Shown here: piece after piece, positions 36,627 to 47,359 of the stretch
Position numbering within the stretch: the stretch's first letter is position 1
How the letters are laid out: each line of letters opens with the position of its first letter
NCBI GenBank assembly: GCA_947179485.1
Contig: OX359245.1
Coordinates: forward strand, 34,955,067-35,019,066
Length of the DNA stretch: 64,000 bases
Direction: 5' to 3'
From: Allacma fusca
Taxonomy: Eukaryota > Arthropoda > Collembola > Symphypleona > Sminthuridae
The notes under the pieces: generated by a model
The model's database searches: none
Seen by the model: only the letters and a program-made list of their open reading frames with translations
What the model was told of the DNA's origin: nothing
Translations under genes and position numbers: made by a program

Positions 36627-38181
36627 ATGGGGTTCTTGTTTTTTCGAAAGAAGAAAGCGATAGCAGCATTATTAAGTTGGCAAAAGTCTAATAAAACGAA
36701 GCGCAAATATTGGGTTCACCCCATGAATAAACTCCGGTGAAGATTGGGCGATCAAGTTAAACTTGATATAAAGCACAACAAATATCCAGACCGTTTTCAC
36801 AGAGAAACACGATTTACTCCCCAACAATTCGACGAGTTGTTGTTGGTAGAAGAAAGGCTAGTTAAACGAAGTCAAAGGGAAAGTATTTCACCCCGTGTCA
36901 GGCTATACGTAACACTGAAGTAAGTTTAATAAATTGCTTATCTATATTTAAAAACAAAACGGGCAACAATTTCTATTAATAATAAATCTGAATTCAATAT
37001 TTTAATTTTTAATATTTTTTGCCTGCCAGATACCTTGCACATGGAATAAGTATGCAAGCACTTTCGGATGGGTTTTGTATGGGCCTTGCTACTGTCTCAC
37101 AAATTATTTCTGAAACTACAAGAATTATTTGGGATACATTGTCTCCTGTTTTTATGCCACAGCCAACAACTGAGGATTGGGTCCGCATAGCCACAGAATT
37201 TCAGGCAATCTGGCAGTATCCTAATTGTGTCGGCGCTTTGGATGGAAAACATGTCCTCATTCAATGCCCAAACAAATCAAGCTCACTATATTTTAATTAC
37301 AAAAAAACCTTAAGCATTAATCTTATGGCTATGTGTGACGCAAAATATCGCTTTACAATGGTTGATGTTGGAGGGTATGGATGACAAAATCATAGCGGTG
37401 TGTTTCGGGAAAGTCCATTTGGTTCAAAGGTTCTACAAGGTAATTATCAACCACAATTATTTAATTTTTGGAGTAAGTAACAAATGAATAATTCATTGAC
37501 TAATAACTACCAAACATGTATGTACGCAGGAAAAATGAATTTCCCTATTCCGGTTATGCTACCTGAGAGCACACTAGCGTTTCCATTCGTAATCGTGGCT
37601 GATGATGCTTTTCCAATGTCAGAAAACATTATGAAGCCCTTTCCGGGAACAAATTTGGATACGGAACGAAGAATCTACAATTATCGGCACTCAAGAGCAC
37701 GCCGAACAATCGAAAATACATTCGGTATTATGGTTAGCCGGTTCCGAATATTTCGTACGCCAATAATTGGGAAAACAGAAAACATTGATTATTAAATCAA
37801 GGGTAATGGATAATTGAAATACATATGTGCAATTCTTATAATCTTTGTTTATAATCTATGTTTTAAAATTAACTGATTAACTTATTAGCCTGCTGTGTTC
37901 TTCACAACTTTTTGCGTACATGGGATCTTCTAAACTGCACTAATTCTTTTTTTGGTGATACTGAGTTGGACATGGAAGACACAAATCTGCACAATATCAC
38001 AGTAGGATCTTGGAGAAAGCGAGTTGATGGTGCATTACAGCCTATGGGCAACCTTGGCTCCAACAACTACACCAAAAAAGTAAAACTGATTCGAGAAAAT
38101 ATTGCAAAGTATTTTCGAAACACTAATCCAGTTGAATGGCAGGAGAATTACATCAAATATGCAAAGTGGAATCCTGTTTAA
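36627..38181 (+). pseudogene. Harbinger 1 transposase (HARBI1-like), three in-frame stops
   Basis: Reading through, four exons can be joined: 36627-~36920, ~37030-37441, ~37531-37808 and ~37889-38181. The protein shows the HARBI1 order: KYWVHPMNKLR, FTPQQFDELL, CVGALDGKHV (first catalytic Asp), VADDAFP (second) and ARRTIENTFGI (Glu), then ACCVLHNFL. Three nonsense codons interrupt it without a frameshift: TGA at 36738, TGA at 37382 (within the usual VDVGxYG(R)Q motif) and TAA at 37793. The two TGA codons could be CGA to TGA changes at CpG sites. It is therefore unlikely to make active transposase, although the rest is well preserved, implying recent death. Confidence 0.88.
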
Positions 38182-38227
38182 AATATTTATTCAAAATATT
38201 TTACTAAACATTGTATTTAATTTGTCA

Positions 38228-39703
38228 TTAATATTTATTAAATGGAATAATAATATTCTCCGAATTGATTTCTTCTTCTATATTTCCATGTGTGTTTTCA
38301 CACATCGGCGCTGTTCCTTGAGTTGTGATTTCAAACATAATGGCCTGAATCAACATTTGTGCCAATGCTTTCTTCCTCGGAGAAAACTTTTTTAGCCCTG
38401 CAGCTATAGTCGCCCCAAAAAGATCCTCCTCTGTATCTGGTTTTTCAATAACGCTCAAGAGTTTTGATTGAAATTTCATATCCTGTGCATACAACAAATC
38501 AGCATATTATCTGTAGCAGCAGCAGTAGTACCAGCAGCATAAAACTTGTTGTCATCGTAATACAATAATAAAGGGCTAATTTCTCACTTCATTAGATTTA
38601 CCCAGCCTGTGCTTCTTTAACGCAGGACTTTCGGCTTTAGTTGTAGTAGGAGTTTCCGGAGCTTCGTGCAAGTCACAATCGTCATCGGAGGAACTTGTCT
38701 CAAAATTGTTTTCAGGATCATCAGAATCTGGTTCGGGAGAACTATCATAGTTCCCTGACGTACTAGGCACATTAAATAATTTTATTGTCACTAAAATGTG
38801 TAAATAAAAAAATTATTTACAATATTATAAGTTTGCAATTTGGTTCTACCTTCGCCTGGACTTGACAAACCCAGACAAAAAAGCCATTCGTGACATAAAT
38901 GTTTTTTCGCTTTGATCGAATCGAGTTTTCTTTTTCGCCCCGGATCCACTTTTGCTTGGCTGATTTTTCTTTCTTGTGAGCTGATCACGTAAGTACGTGT
39001 ACTTATCCTTTGCTTCTTTTGCTACAAATTGCATAATATATGTATGTATAAATATTTGACTATCAATTGCTTCAATATGTACACTGTAATGTATTTTTCA
39101 AATCCATTACGATTTTTACCACGAATGTCCTGACGGTATTTTAATTAATATAATAAGCATATGTTTTGAAGAGAATTTAATTCTGAATTAAGATTCCATT
39201 CTTGGACAAATTCGTGAGTTTTATTTTGTTTTATGGCCATAACACGTGTAATTCGTGATGGATTTTGATACATATAAGAATATTTTTTTTCCTGTCCAGA
39301 ATAGAATTCCGCACCAAGTTCATAATTTTCTTAGTGCTATGCTGAGCTGATTTATGTGAAATGGTTAATTTTTAATTAAGTTTTAATTTTAATAAAATGT
39401 CCACCGTGTCCAACGTTTCACATACATCCGCTACAGCTAATAATGGCAAAGGATAGAAAAGGAAATTATTTTATTATTACTATTGCCTTACTTTATTATA
39501 TTATATTTTCATTATTTACCTGTGAGATTAATTCCTTTCGAAATCTCATCCCAAGCTGCTTTTCGAATGTCTCGATTGCGAAATAGAGGGTGAGATGGAT
39601 CGTATAGGAATCCTCGAGCTTCTACCATCGTCAAAATTGTTTCGATTGCTGGAGTGATATCGATGCCAATGCATCTCAAGCTTTTAGTTCTTTTATTTGC
39701 CAT
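38228..39703 (-). CDS. Harbinger 1 accessory protein, MADF-BESS type
   Basis: Four exons on the minus strand (39703-39520, 39021-38850, 38762-38588, 38482-38228) join in frame to 261 residues. The N-terminal part is a MADF (Myb/SANT-like) DNA-binding domain: FLYDPSHPLFRNRDIRKAAW in exon 1 and KDKYTYLRDQLTRKK in exon 2. The middle is acidic (SSPEPDSDDPENN). The C-terminal part (FSPRKKALAQMLIQAI) looks like a BESS-type interaction helix. In PIF/Harbinger elements such a protein binds the ends and brings the transposase to DNA in the nucleus. It lies convergent with the transposase, ending 46 bp from its stop. Unlike the transposase, it shows no disabling mutation. Confidence 0.82.
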
Positions 39704-40067
39704 AATGATTGGAATTAACGATTCGAAATATAATTAATGAGCTTATGAATAAATTGAGTGCCAATAATTGCGGCAAAGACAGAAATAACTACATATGCAA
39801 TGAAAAATACTCAACAATGAAATATCGCGGTACATTTGCGCTCTCCTTGTCAAGAGGCAAAATTTAAATTCTCATCCGTACGGATGAAAAGTTGAAAGTT
39901 CAAACTCTAGGTTCAACTTTGCTTCCGTAAGGTTTTTACTTACGGAGGAGGAGAACTTACGGCTACGGAGGCGACTGGTTGGGAATGGTTCGTCCGGTTA
40001 CGGACGAAAAATCTTACGGAGGTAGACTTTTTGCTTACGGACGTACCATTGTGAATGCTCCTTTTTA

Positions 40068-40119
40068 GCACGAGATCTGACACGAGGGACGTGAAGATGC
40101 GAGCAGATAAATATTATTC
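40068..40119 (+). pseudogene. TOR exon 23 fragment, right half with intron start
   Basis: It matches TOR 26295-26346 at 45 of 52 positions by eye and continues past the exon end into about 11 bp of intron 23 (with the donor GT changed to AT). Because intron sequence is included, this is a copy of genomic DNA, not of a spliced transcript. Confidence 0.85.
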
Positions 40120-40560
40120 TCTGAGGCTTGTATGTAATTACATATGTGCTCGAATACCGGTACTTTTTTAAATATTGAGTAACCAAGAAAACATTTATCA
40201 TACTGCCATATAGCTTCGAATCCAAGAAACAAATTTTTTATATTAGTTTACATTTTTCGGAATCTAATTCCAATTCCAGCTCTGTTTATGAACTAGAATT
40301 TATTTTGGTTCAAAATTTTTGAGGCAATGTGTAATTCCGAATCCGTATCCCGTATTTAGTGTAGTATTAATATTTTATATCCAGTACAGACACAGACTTC
40401 GACTTTTATTTACCATGATTTTAAATTATACAGTATCTCAATAACCAAAACTTGAGCCCTCGGTGGATTTAATTTCTTTGCGGCATCTATTAAACAGTAA
40501 ATAAATTTTTTGTTTACTGTTGTTAGCAGAATTGATGTCTGCAAATGGCTTGGTTGATGT

Positions 40561-40760
40561 TTTGTGGATTTCTTCAGCTCGGGGGAAGTGGTGTTGATTT
40601 TCTATGGTGTGCCACAGACATCAGGAGCTCCACAGATTGGGCCAGTGGACAAGAGGTGGGCTTTAAAGACAATGCCTTGGTTTGAGGATCCTAATAAGAA
40701 AGTGACAGTCCTAGCTTTTGATGGGGACGATGTCAGGCACCCGGAACGTCCAAAAAAGTG
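40561..40760 (+). pseudogene. Unrecognised coding-like fragment, weakly C-type-lectin-like
   Basis: Behind a plausible acceptor (TTTCTTCAG, ending 40578) one frame reads GGSGVDFLWCATDI...DWASGQEVGFKDN and then stops; another overlapping frame continues with WFEDPNKKVTVLAFDGDDV. The order (FW..TDI, W.SGQ, then W..PNN-like, then an acidic D-rich part) is reminiscent of a C-type lectin domain disrupted by a frameshift. The resemblance is weak and no complete gene is present. Confidence 0.22.
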
Positions 40761-41516
40761 GGGGGACAAGATATTAAAATTAGTTTTCGTTACTTTGCTA
40801 TTGGCCACATACAAACGTATGGATGTACACATGTATAGGGTTACACATTATTTTTCGTTAGTTAGCTCATACAAGCACGCAAAATATAGAACTTTTAATG
40901 TTTTTACAATTTTTTTAAAAGAACAAGTTTTCATAGAAGACACCAACTAAATCTCATATACTAGAAACATTTTCTTACACACTAAATACTATCAAAATTT
41001 TACTGATTTCAAATAAAGGGATCAAAGAATCATTGAACTGATTGGTGATCTATTTCCGGGAATGGTTCAATCTGTTCATTCATTTTTGGTCTGGCATGGT
41101 CCAAGTGTAGAACCATTCCTCTGGATCTGTTCCATAATTTTCGTTCAAGGAACATTCTCCAGTAGATTTACTGGTTTAGAAGTGCATGGCCTTTTCCATC
41201 CGTTAGAACAGACCAGATTTTGTGTCGGTGAATTTTTTGAAGTAAATGTTTCACCAAACAACAATATTTCATGTTAATTCTTAATATTCTGAAATAAACT
41301 CCTTGGGTGACGATTTAATACTCGCTTGTACTCTTTTCAATAATATTGGCGCGCTAAAACCTACTGAGTTTATAAATTGCTCCTAGAAAATTTTCCGTTA
41401 AGCTCGTAATACAGGAATGGTATTATCTGTCTGTTCCGACATTTTGGAACAGATTTATTGGTCTGGCATGGAATTGGAACGAAATTCAAAGCAAAAGTTT
41501 CAAAATGTTCAAACTT

Positions 41517-41548
41517 TTGATCCAGGTCAAGATGTTGGCCTGGATCAA
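41517..41548. repeat. 10-bp inverted repeat
   Basis: TTGATCCAGG and CCTGGATCAA around a 12-nt loop. The neighbourhood (41080-41480) also repeats the word GGTCTGGCATGG. No gene recognised. Confidence 0.6.
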
Positions 41549-42066
41549 TCTGGCAAGGGGATGTCAATATGTTCGGCATACGTAGCGGAAAATAATATTC
41601 CAAATTTAGCAATATTAAAGAATGTTGAATAGAAAAACATCCTCTATTTTGTTGATGGGCAGCGTTGCGTTGAATGCCTAAGTTACTATTTGAATAATCA
41701 CGCTATCACACAATTTCAACCCTGAAAGTATTGCAATACTCACATAAAATCGTTTGAATAAGTTCAAAATCATTATCAAGGATGAAGGTAGCTTTAAAAA
41801 ATCTAATTCGGGCTGCAGTATGACCCACTACTTTCACTACTCAATTTTGGTAGTTACCTAGATGAGCCGATCTTCACATGCATGCATATACCGGGATGGA
41901 AAATATATTTATCATTTAAGTAAACATTTTTGTTTAGAAGAGATAGTTTTTTGCGAGTTTTTTAAATACAATTAACAGCAGTTTGTGGAGGACTTTAAAA
42001 AAATGAAGCTTCATAGGACTTTTGAAATCAAAAAGTTAAGAAAAGGCTCATTTGATTCTTAAAAGT

Positions 42067-42136
42067 GGGGGGACAGCAGTATAACCTGTCCCTCCCTGAC
42101 TTTTTTTGGGAGGGACAATGTCCCTCCTGTCCCCCC
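42067..42136. repeat. Nested fold-back in a GC-rich patch
   Basis: The outer arms GGGGGGACAG (42067) and CTGTCCCCCC (42127) and the inner arms GTCCCTCCC (42088) and GGGAGGGAC (42108) can form one long hairpin. The patch contrasts with the AT-rich surroundings. It may be a remnant of a transposon end. Confidence 0.6.
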
Positions 42137-42592
42137 TTATTCCGGAGTGCCTGGACGACTCTATCATGGAACATTGGATGGTCATATTTCCGAAAAAATT
42201 TTGTAACTAATGTTGTACTTTTGAAATTCGTATTTGATATTATCATAATAAATTTAATTCGAAACTTTCAACAATAGACAGTATAATGGATGTCTTTCTT
42301 ACAGGGTTCCTTATGGTTTTTAGTTTTATTTAGTGGTTGGTAATAAGATCTAAATTGAAAGTTGCATTTTAAATAATAGAAGTATTATTTTTTGAAATCA
42401 CGACATAATATTAATAATAGCTGAACTGATTCGAAGTGCGTATTTTTGCCATATAATCAAGTTTATAATTTATTCCTACAACGAATTTGATTCTTTAATT
42501 TAGTATTTGCCCAGGATAGAACGGTGTAACATCGTGGATTTTAATCGTGAAGGTTTTCCATTTTCCAAAATGTCCTCACATTAAAATGGTAG

Positions 42593-43343
42593 AGGAAATT
42601 ATCCAAACGGGAACAAATTCGTACAAGAAAGTTCAAAGAATTATTTTAATCTTCCAAAGGTGCCATACCATCATGACCGCTATTGCACTTACTGTGGAAA
42701 ACAAGTTAAGGAGAACTGGCGTAAGGTGAGTTTGTCTAAAACAGACTTAATTTAATTATTGCAAGTTAATATCTATAATGCATAATTTGTAATACTTTGC
42801 AGAGATCTGCCGGGATTTGAGGTGTAAGGAGCCCACTACTCCGCGTTACCCCGATGTTGGACCCGAATGGTCACTTTGTCCAAAGTGCAACACGTCATTT
42901 TTGCATGGTAATTGACAAACACATAAATACGTTGCCATAACAATTGTTTCATACAAAATTTAATTCAAGATAATGGTAACTATTACATTGCAATGATAGG
43001 TTTTTTGGTATGAAAATTATTAATAAAGTTAATTATTGTTGTAATTTTTATAACAGAATCCCAACGGTTTTGTGCCATACGCCACCACCGTACTCCGGTA
43101 GGAAGTATCTGACAAGAAAATGCAACAAAGCTGAACAGGATGATTTTCGAAATGCAGAAGAGGTTTAGACGTGGTGAACTGGAGGTGCCATTGAATACCA
43201 ATGACGTTGAAATTAAATCAAAATCCGACAATTACTCACCTTTAAGTGATGGAGATGATTCAATATTTGAGAATATGCTGTTGGACGAGGAAATTGTTCG
43301 AAAACCATTTGATGAAGCCGTGATTCTACCAATCGATCAATAA
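42593..43343 (+). pseudogene. Zinc-ribbon-like gene of unknown function with in-frame TGA
   Basis: Three exons can be placed: ~42593-42725, 42805-42907 and 43057-43343. The reading contains paired cysteines: YCTYCGKQVKENW in exon 1, RCKEPTTPRYPDVGPEW and then LCPKCNTSFLHG in exon 2, consistent with C-x2-C zinc binding. Exon 3 continues in the same phase (RFCAIRHH) but meets TGA at 43110-43112. The frame then stays open for another 77 codons to 43343 with a basic (MQKRFRRGELE) and then acidic (SDGDDSIFENMLLDEE) composition. Either the gene is disabled by one nonsense mutation, or exon 3 is spliced differently, or the true protein ends at 43110. The 5' start is not found. The family is not recognised. 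Confidence 0.45.
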
Positions 43344-44311
43344 CATGTTGAGAAAGACATGAGCGTTGATAATTAAAATTTCTTGATGCAATTGTGTTTA
43401 ATGTGTAAATATTCTTGATGTATCGATTAATGATTTCTTATTGATGAAATGTATCATCCAATTATTATTGTTGACTTTCATAAAATTTGAATATTTTATG
43501 TATTTACTTATGTTGCAATCTTCACTGTAATTAAACATTTGGTATTGTAGAAACATAAGTTTCATTATAAACGCTTAATAATTATTATGGTATCGTTATT
43601 AATTTAAATTCCATTAAATTCCAGTTTCCCATCCATTTCAAGTTAAGGAAGTGTAATCTGTACAGAGTTCCATACAGAAGGTAACTTCTGTGTGGAGAAT
43701 TGGATGGACGGGCGTGTATTAAAGTAATGAGAAAAATAATATGCATAGGAATCCGCTTTAGTATTGCTGGGAAATTAAATATTTATTAGTTATTGAGTAC
43801 TAGTAAAGAAAGTTCTTACTTTTTTAGACAAAAATAACAATAATCAACTTAAAAAAGCAATGTATAACCTCCGACGTTTTGTATGACTTGCAGTTATAGT
43901 TTATAGCCTCCAACTTTGCCTCTTTTAAGTTGACTAGCAATTTTTGGATGTACATCTTTAAAAATAATAATTGCATTCGTATTGAAACGTAAAAAAATTA
44001 CAAGTTCAGAGGAGTTAGTGCTCAAAGGTGAGCCCCTATCCCAGATCTAGGATAGGATATAGGTCCAGGTCTAAGGAATAAAATGCGGAAATAAATGCTC
44101 TTATATAGGTAGACATCCAAAAAACTACGGGAAATTGTGGAAATCGAGTTAGTTTCTCAAATCTTTTGAAACAAGAGAAATGAGCTCCGTGGACGTTAAA
44201 AAAATTGACCACAAAAAGGGGTTTAAATTTCTTGAGAACATTTTGTATAAAAATAAAAGAAATAAAGAATTTCCTACAAACTCACCCAAATTCTCGAATT
44301 TAATCAATTAT
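43344..44311. other. Intergenic, no gene seen
   Basis: AT-rich sequence between the zinc-ribbon-like remnant and CRAL-TRIO gene 4; no recognised feature. Confidence 0.5.
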
Positions 44312-44317
44312 TTTATT
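44312..44317 (-). promoter_or_regulatory. Poly(A) signal of CRAL-TRIO gene 4
   Basis: AATAAA on the minus strand, 103 bp after the stop, in the same place as in gene 3. Confidence 0.6.
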
Positions 44318-44419
44318 AAAGAGGTGATCTGTGTAAATTCTCACCTTACCCCACTTCCAAAGATACTGTTGTAAGATTGTTTGTAAAAAAATAAATTTGA
44401 ATGGGTACTACATTCAACT

Positions 44420-46613
44420 TCAACCGTACACCATCACAGGCTTGAAATTTGCACTCCCTCCGTACCAACTGGGGAGCTGGTCCGAGGGTATAATTTTCAA
44501 AATCCTGGACTTCCACTTGGCTGGGTTGTTCCCATAAATTTCAAATTTTTCAAATTCTTTTCCCAAAAGTGGTTTTACCAGGTTGAGGAATCTTTGAGCG
44601 ACGAAATTTGCTGTAAAATATTTGACACTTAATTTTTGGGATATTTTCAAGCAATAATAAATACCTACTCCAAAGGTGTCCAAATGGCTCAGCCTATCCT
44701 ATATCCTTCCTATTTATAAAATTTGAGCCGAGCCTACATATATGCCTACATTTTAACCATCGAATAGGTCAGCCTATCCTACATCCTTCCTATATGGGGA
44801 GCACCAAGCCTACATATTAGCCTACATTTCATTGACAAATTAGATCAACCAATTCTACACCCTTCGTACATTTTATATACTTTTCGTTACTGACAGACTA
44901 TTTAAGGGCATTCTACTCTAATTCTACGCCAACATATCTCAGCAAATCCTGTTTGAAATTTGAATTGTGTTCAAAAGCAATTTTTCGTTTCAGTTGTCGA
45001 CTTTATACAGTTTCCACTTTACCAAGTATTTTGAAGTTTTAATTTTAATGAAGTTCTAGTGCATATCAAGGCGAGATAGCACGAACTTTTCATGCTTGAA
45101 CCGCACCATGAAACATACAATCTGCAAGTACCAGTCGCGGATTATTCTTTAATTTTCATTTGGCCGTTCCATATACCATTAAATGAAAATGACATGTATC
45201 AATTGCCTACATATATGACTATAATTCTACGATGCCTTAGCCTACCTATGTTGTAGGCTAGGCTTTTAGCGTAAACTCTTGTACCCTATAAGCCTCTTTA
45301 ATAAAATCCTCGCACCCTATAAGTAGCCTATAAATAGGCCTATATGTAGGATAGGCGGACACCTTTGACCTACTCATAAAGTAATAGGAGACATTTTGTA
45401 GAAGTTCCTTGACACAAAATTTTAAACTATTATTAAGTTCTATTCTAAGTTAAAGTAAATCCTACAGCTTTCTATATACGAGCTGTTGCTTATGCGTTCG
45501 TCATAATGCAAAGTTAGGAAAACAAATATTACTTTTTTTTTAAAACAGAAAAAATTAGATTTGAAGAAAGCCCGGAAGGATTGAATAAACTTTAACAATA
45601 ATATGGGGCTGGGGCACTGTGCGACTCCGTCCTATTAAATGGTTGTTATTATAAATTGGTAGCCGTAAAAAATTTGGAATCCGTAACCAAGACGAAATTC
45701 CCATAAACCATAAATATAAATTTCTATAAATATATTGATACTCACTGTTGATGCAGTAGGCTGCGTGAAGATTCTTCAATGCAACAACTACCCGCCTGAG
45801 GTTTTGCACGACATACCCCAGAGCTGTACAATGGACCAAAATTGGCAAAAATGACACTCACTCATAAAGATATTTACGTAAATAATTATAAAAAATGTGC
45901 ACAATGTCCTTCAAAAATTCCCAAATATTGTACATACTTGGTGGTGAGGTGATCTGATGTAAGTCGTACCCGTCCAAATCTATAATTAGTATTAACGGGA
46001 GGACCTCTTCCTTGGTAATGGTACTGTTGTAAATGTTGAGTATAAATAGATTAATGTATTTTTCAAATTCGACCATAGCATCCTTCCCTTGCTCCACAAT
46101 AACCCGCAAGTCCCATTTACCAAATTCGAGGATCCAAACTGTTCAAAAAAGGCGACGTATATTTACATAACCCGAATAATAATTTTTTATTAACTATATA
46201 GCACGCTGTCATTTTTCACAATCTTGAATTTTTAATGAATTTTTTTAAAAAGAACTGACTGGGGTGTTCATCTTCATCAAATCCACTTAAGTAATAGGGG
46301 TAATTCTTTTGCAAATGCTCCGGGGGCGTCCAATTGCCCAGGCCGCTACTGTACAAGGACTATTATTCACACAAAAAATATTACTCGGGTGTCTCACTCT
46401 GCCCCAAAGTCTAAATTTCGAAATTGCCAGGACCAAAATTCTAATATCTGGACTTGTGAGTGCACCAATACCACCCAAAAGTGTAAACTATATTTTTAAA
46501 TTTTGTACTTGTATTTCCGGTGGAAGACTCTCTAGCAATTCCAGATGACCAGCGAGAACACACGAAGTAATTGCTGACATCAAAACTAAAGTGAAAGAGG
46601 CTCTAGCAGCCAT
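44420..46613 (-). CDS. Secreted CRAL-TRIO (SEC14-like) protein, gene 4
   Basis: Five exons: 46613-46509, 46359-46260, 46138-45938, 45823-45746 and 44610-44420, giving 224 residues. Exons 2-5 have exactly the same lengths and phases as in gene 3. Exon 1 encodes a signal peptide (ASFTLVLMSAITSCVLAG) and ends PPEIQ. Motifs are YPYYLSGFDEDEHP, WILEFGKWDLRV, LHAAYCIN and SWYGGSANFKP; the last exon is almost the same as in gene 3. Intron 4 is 1,135 bp instead of 376 bp, mainly because of a hAT insertion (44671-45367); splice sites remain intact. A TATA/Inr pair lies at 46696-46726. Predicted to bind a lipophilic ligand outside the cytosol, with the same uncertainty as its paralogues. Confidence 0.88.
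44671..45367. mobile_element. Non-autonomous hAT element 1 (TSD ACCTACTC)
   Basis: 697 bp with 11-bp perfect terminal inverted repeats CAAAGGTGTCC (44671-44681, 45357-45367) and a perfect 8-bp target duplication ACCTACTC (44663-44670, 45368-45375). Inside, words such as CAGCCTATCCTA and CCTACAT recur. No transposase. It lies in intron 4 of CRAL-TRIO gene 4; the recent duplicate gene 3 lacks it, so it arrived after the duplication or was lost from copy A. Confidence 0.95.
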
Positions 46614-46693
46614 GCTGGGAAATTTTAGGATTCTTTTAATATTTAACTCATTAAAATTGAGTGAGCTCTTGCTCCTTCTTGGTTATAGGCCTC

Positions 46694-46726
46694 ACTGAAA
46701 CATTCCCCGTGAGAATTCAGGGTATA
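46694..46726 (-). promoter_or_regulatory. Core promoter of CRAL-TRIO gene 4 (TATA + Inr)
   Basis: On the minus strand TATACCC starts at 46726 and TTTCAGTGAG has its A at 46696, 30 bp later. The intervening TCTCACGGGG block matches the gene 3 promoter. Confidence 0.65.
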
Positions 46727-47359
46727 TCTGGGAAAAATCATTTCCACGGGACGAGGAGGTTTTTCTGGAGAGAGTTTCGTATCCTAATAAGTCCCGATAC
46801 ATAGTTACGAGAAGGCACTCGAAATATTTGTACTTGGTACTCTCAAATCCTGGGAAAAATCTCTCGTTAGGAACAAGGTTAAAAAATCCTAAGGTGAAAT
46901 CAATTAAAAGTTTTGAGAATAACTCATTGAAAAACCCCTCATAAGCAAATATGCCCCGAGATTCCTGCTACCTATATCTATAATGGCATGTAAGTACAAT
47001 GGAAGATTAATTTAAATGACGCAGGAGGAAGAATATCCCTGAAGAAATTTTTCTGGACACGTGAGTACTGACTCCTCGTGTTTTAGCACCTAAAATAAAA
47101 AAGGAAGCAAAAAGTTGGATGGAAAATATTCAAGTGATGAATTACATATGTTCACAATCCAAGTATGTAATTCCTGTAGATCTCATATTCAAAATATTTT
47201 TTAATTTTGGGGTAAGGTGCGCCAGCTTAAGCAAGTCAACACTATTCAGTCAGGTGAAATGGAAACCTGAAACCATCACAAACATACGAGAAATAGTTAA
47301 TGGGTTGCATAAACGAGGAACGTACAATATTTTTTGCTGGTGTCAAAGACAGTTACAGA

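Larger units (their letters stand above)
36442..40064 (+). mobile_element. PIF/Harbinger transposon 1 (TSD TTA)
   Basis: A 3.6-kb element inserted in a TOR-derived fragment and flanked by TTA (36439-36441 and 40065-40067). The terminal repeats are imperfect: AGCACCCTTTACAATG at the left, and AAAGGAGCATTCACAATG read inward from the right. Both ends are dense in TTACGG/CCGTAA words, likely transposase binding sites. It carries a DDE transposase in plus orientation (broken) and a MADF-domain protein in minus orientation (open), the two-gene layout typical of the superfamily. The exact ends are known to within a base or two because the TOR exon on both sides shows the pre-insertion sequence. Confidence 0.92.
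40761..42592. other. Intergenic, no intact gene
   Basis: Short open frames only. Contains the inverted repeat at 41517 and the GC-rich fold-back at 42067. No family recognised. Confidence 0.45.
44270..47310. repeat. Segmental duplication, copy B (CRAL-TRIO gene 4 unit)
   Basis: Partner of 33300-35680. It is longer mainly because a 697-bp hAT element sits in intron 4. Exon lengths, intron text, promoter block and the upstream segment up to about 47305 are shared. Confidence 0.75.

Noticed and set aside
37484..37795. Separate 103-residue gene
   Set aside because: It is the third exon of the broken Harbinger 1 transposase, ending at a nonsense codon.
36627..38181. Stop-codon recoding (TGA read as amino acid) in Harbinger 1
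   Set aside because: One of the three stops is TAA and the neighbouring genes use normal TGA/TAA/TAG stops, so plain nonsense mutation is simpler.
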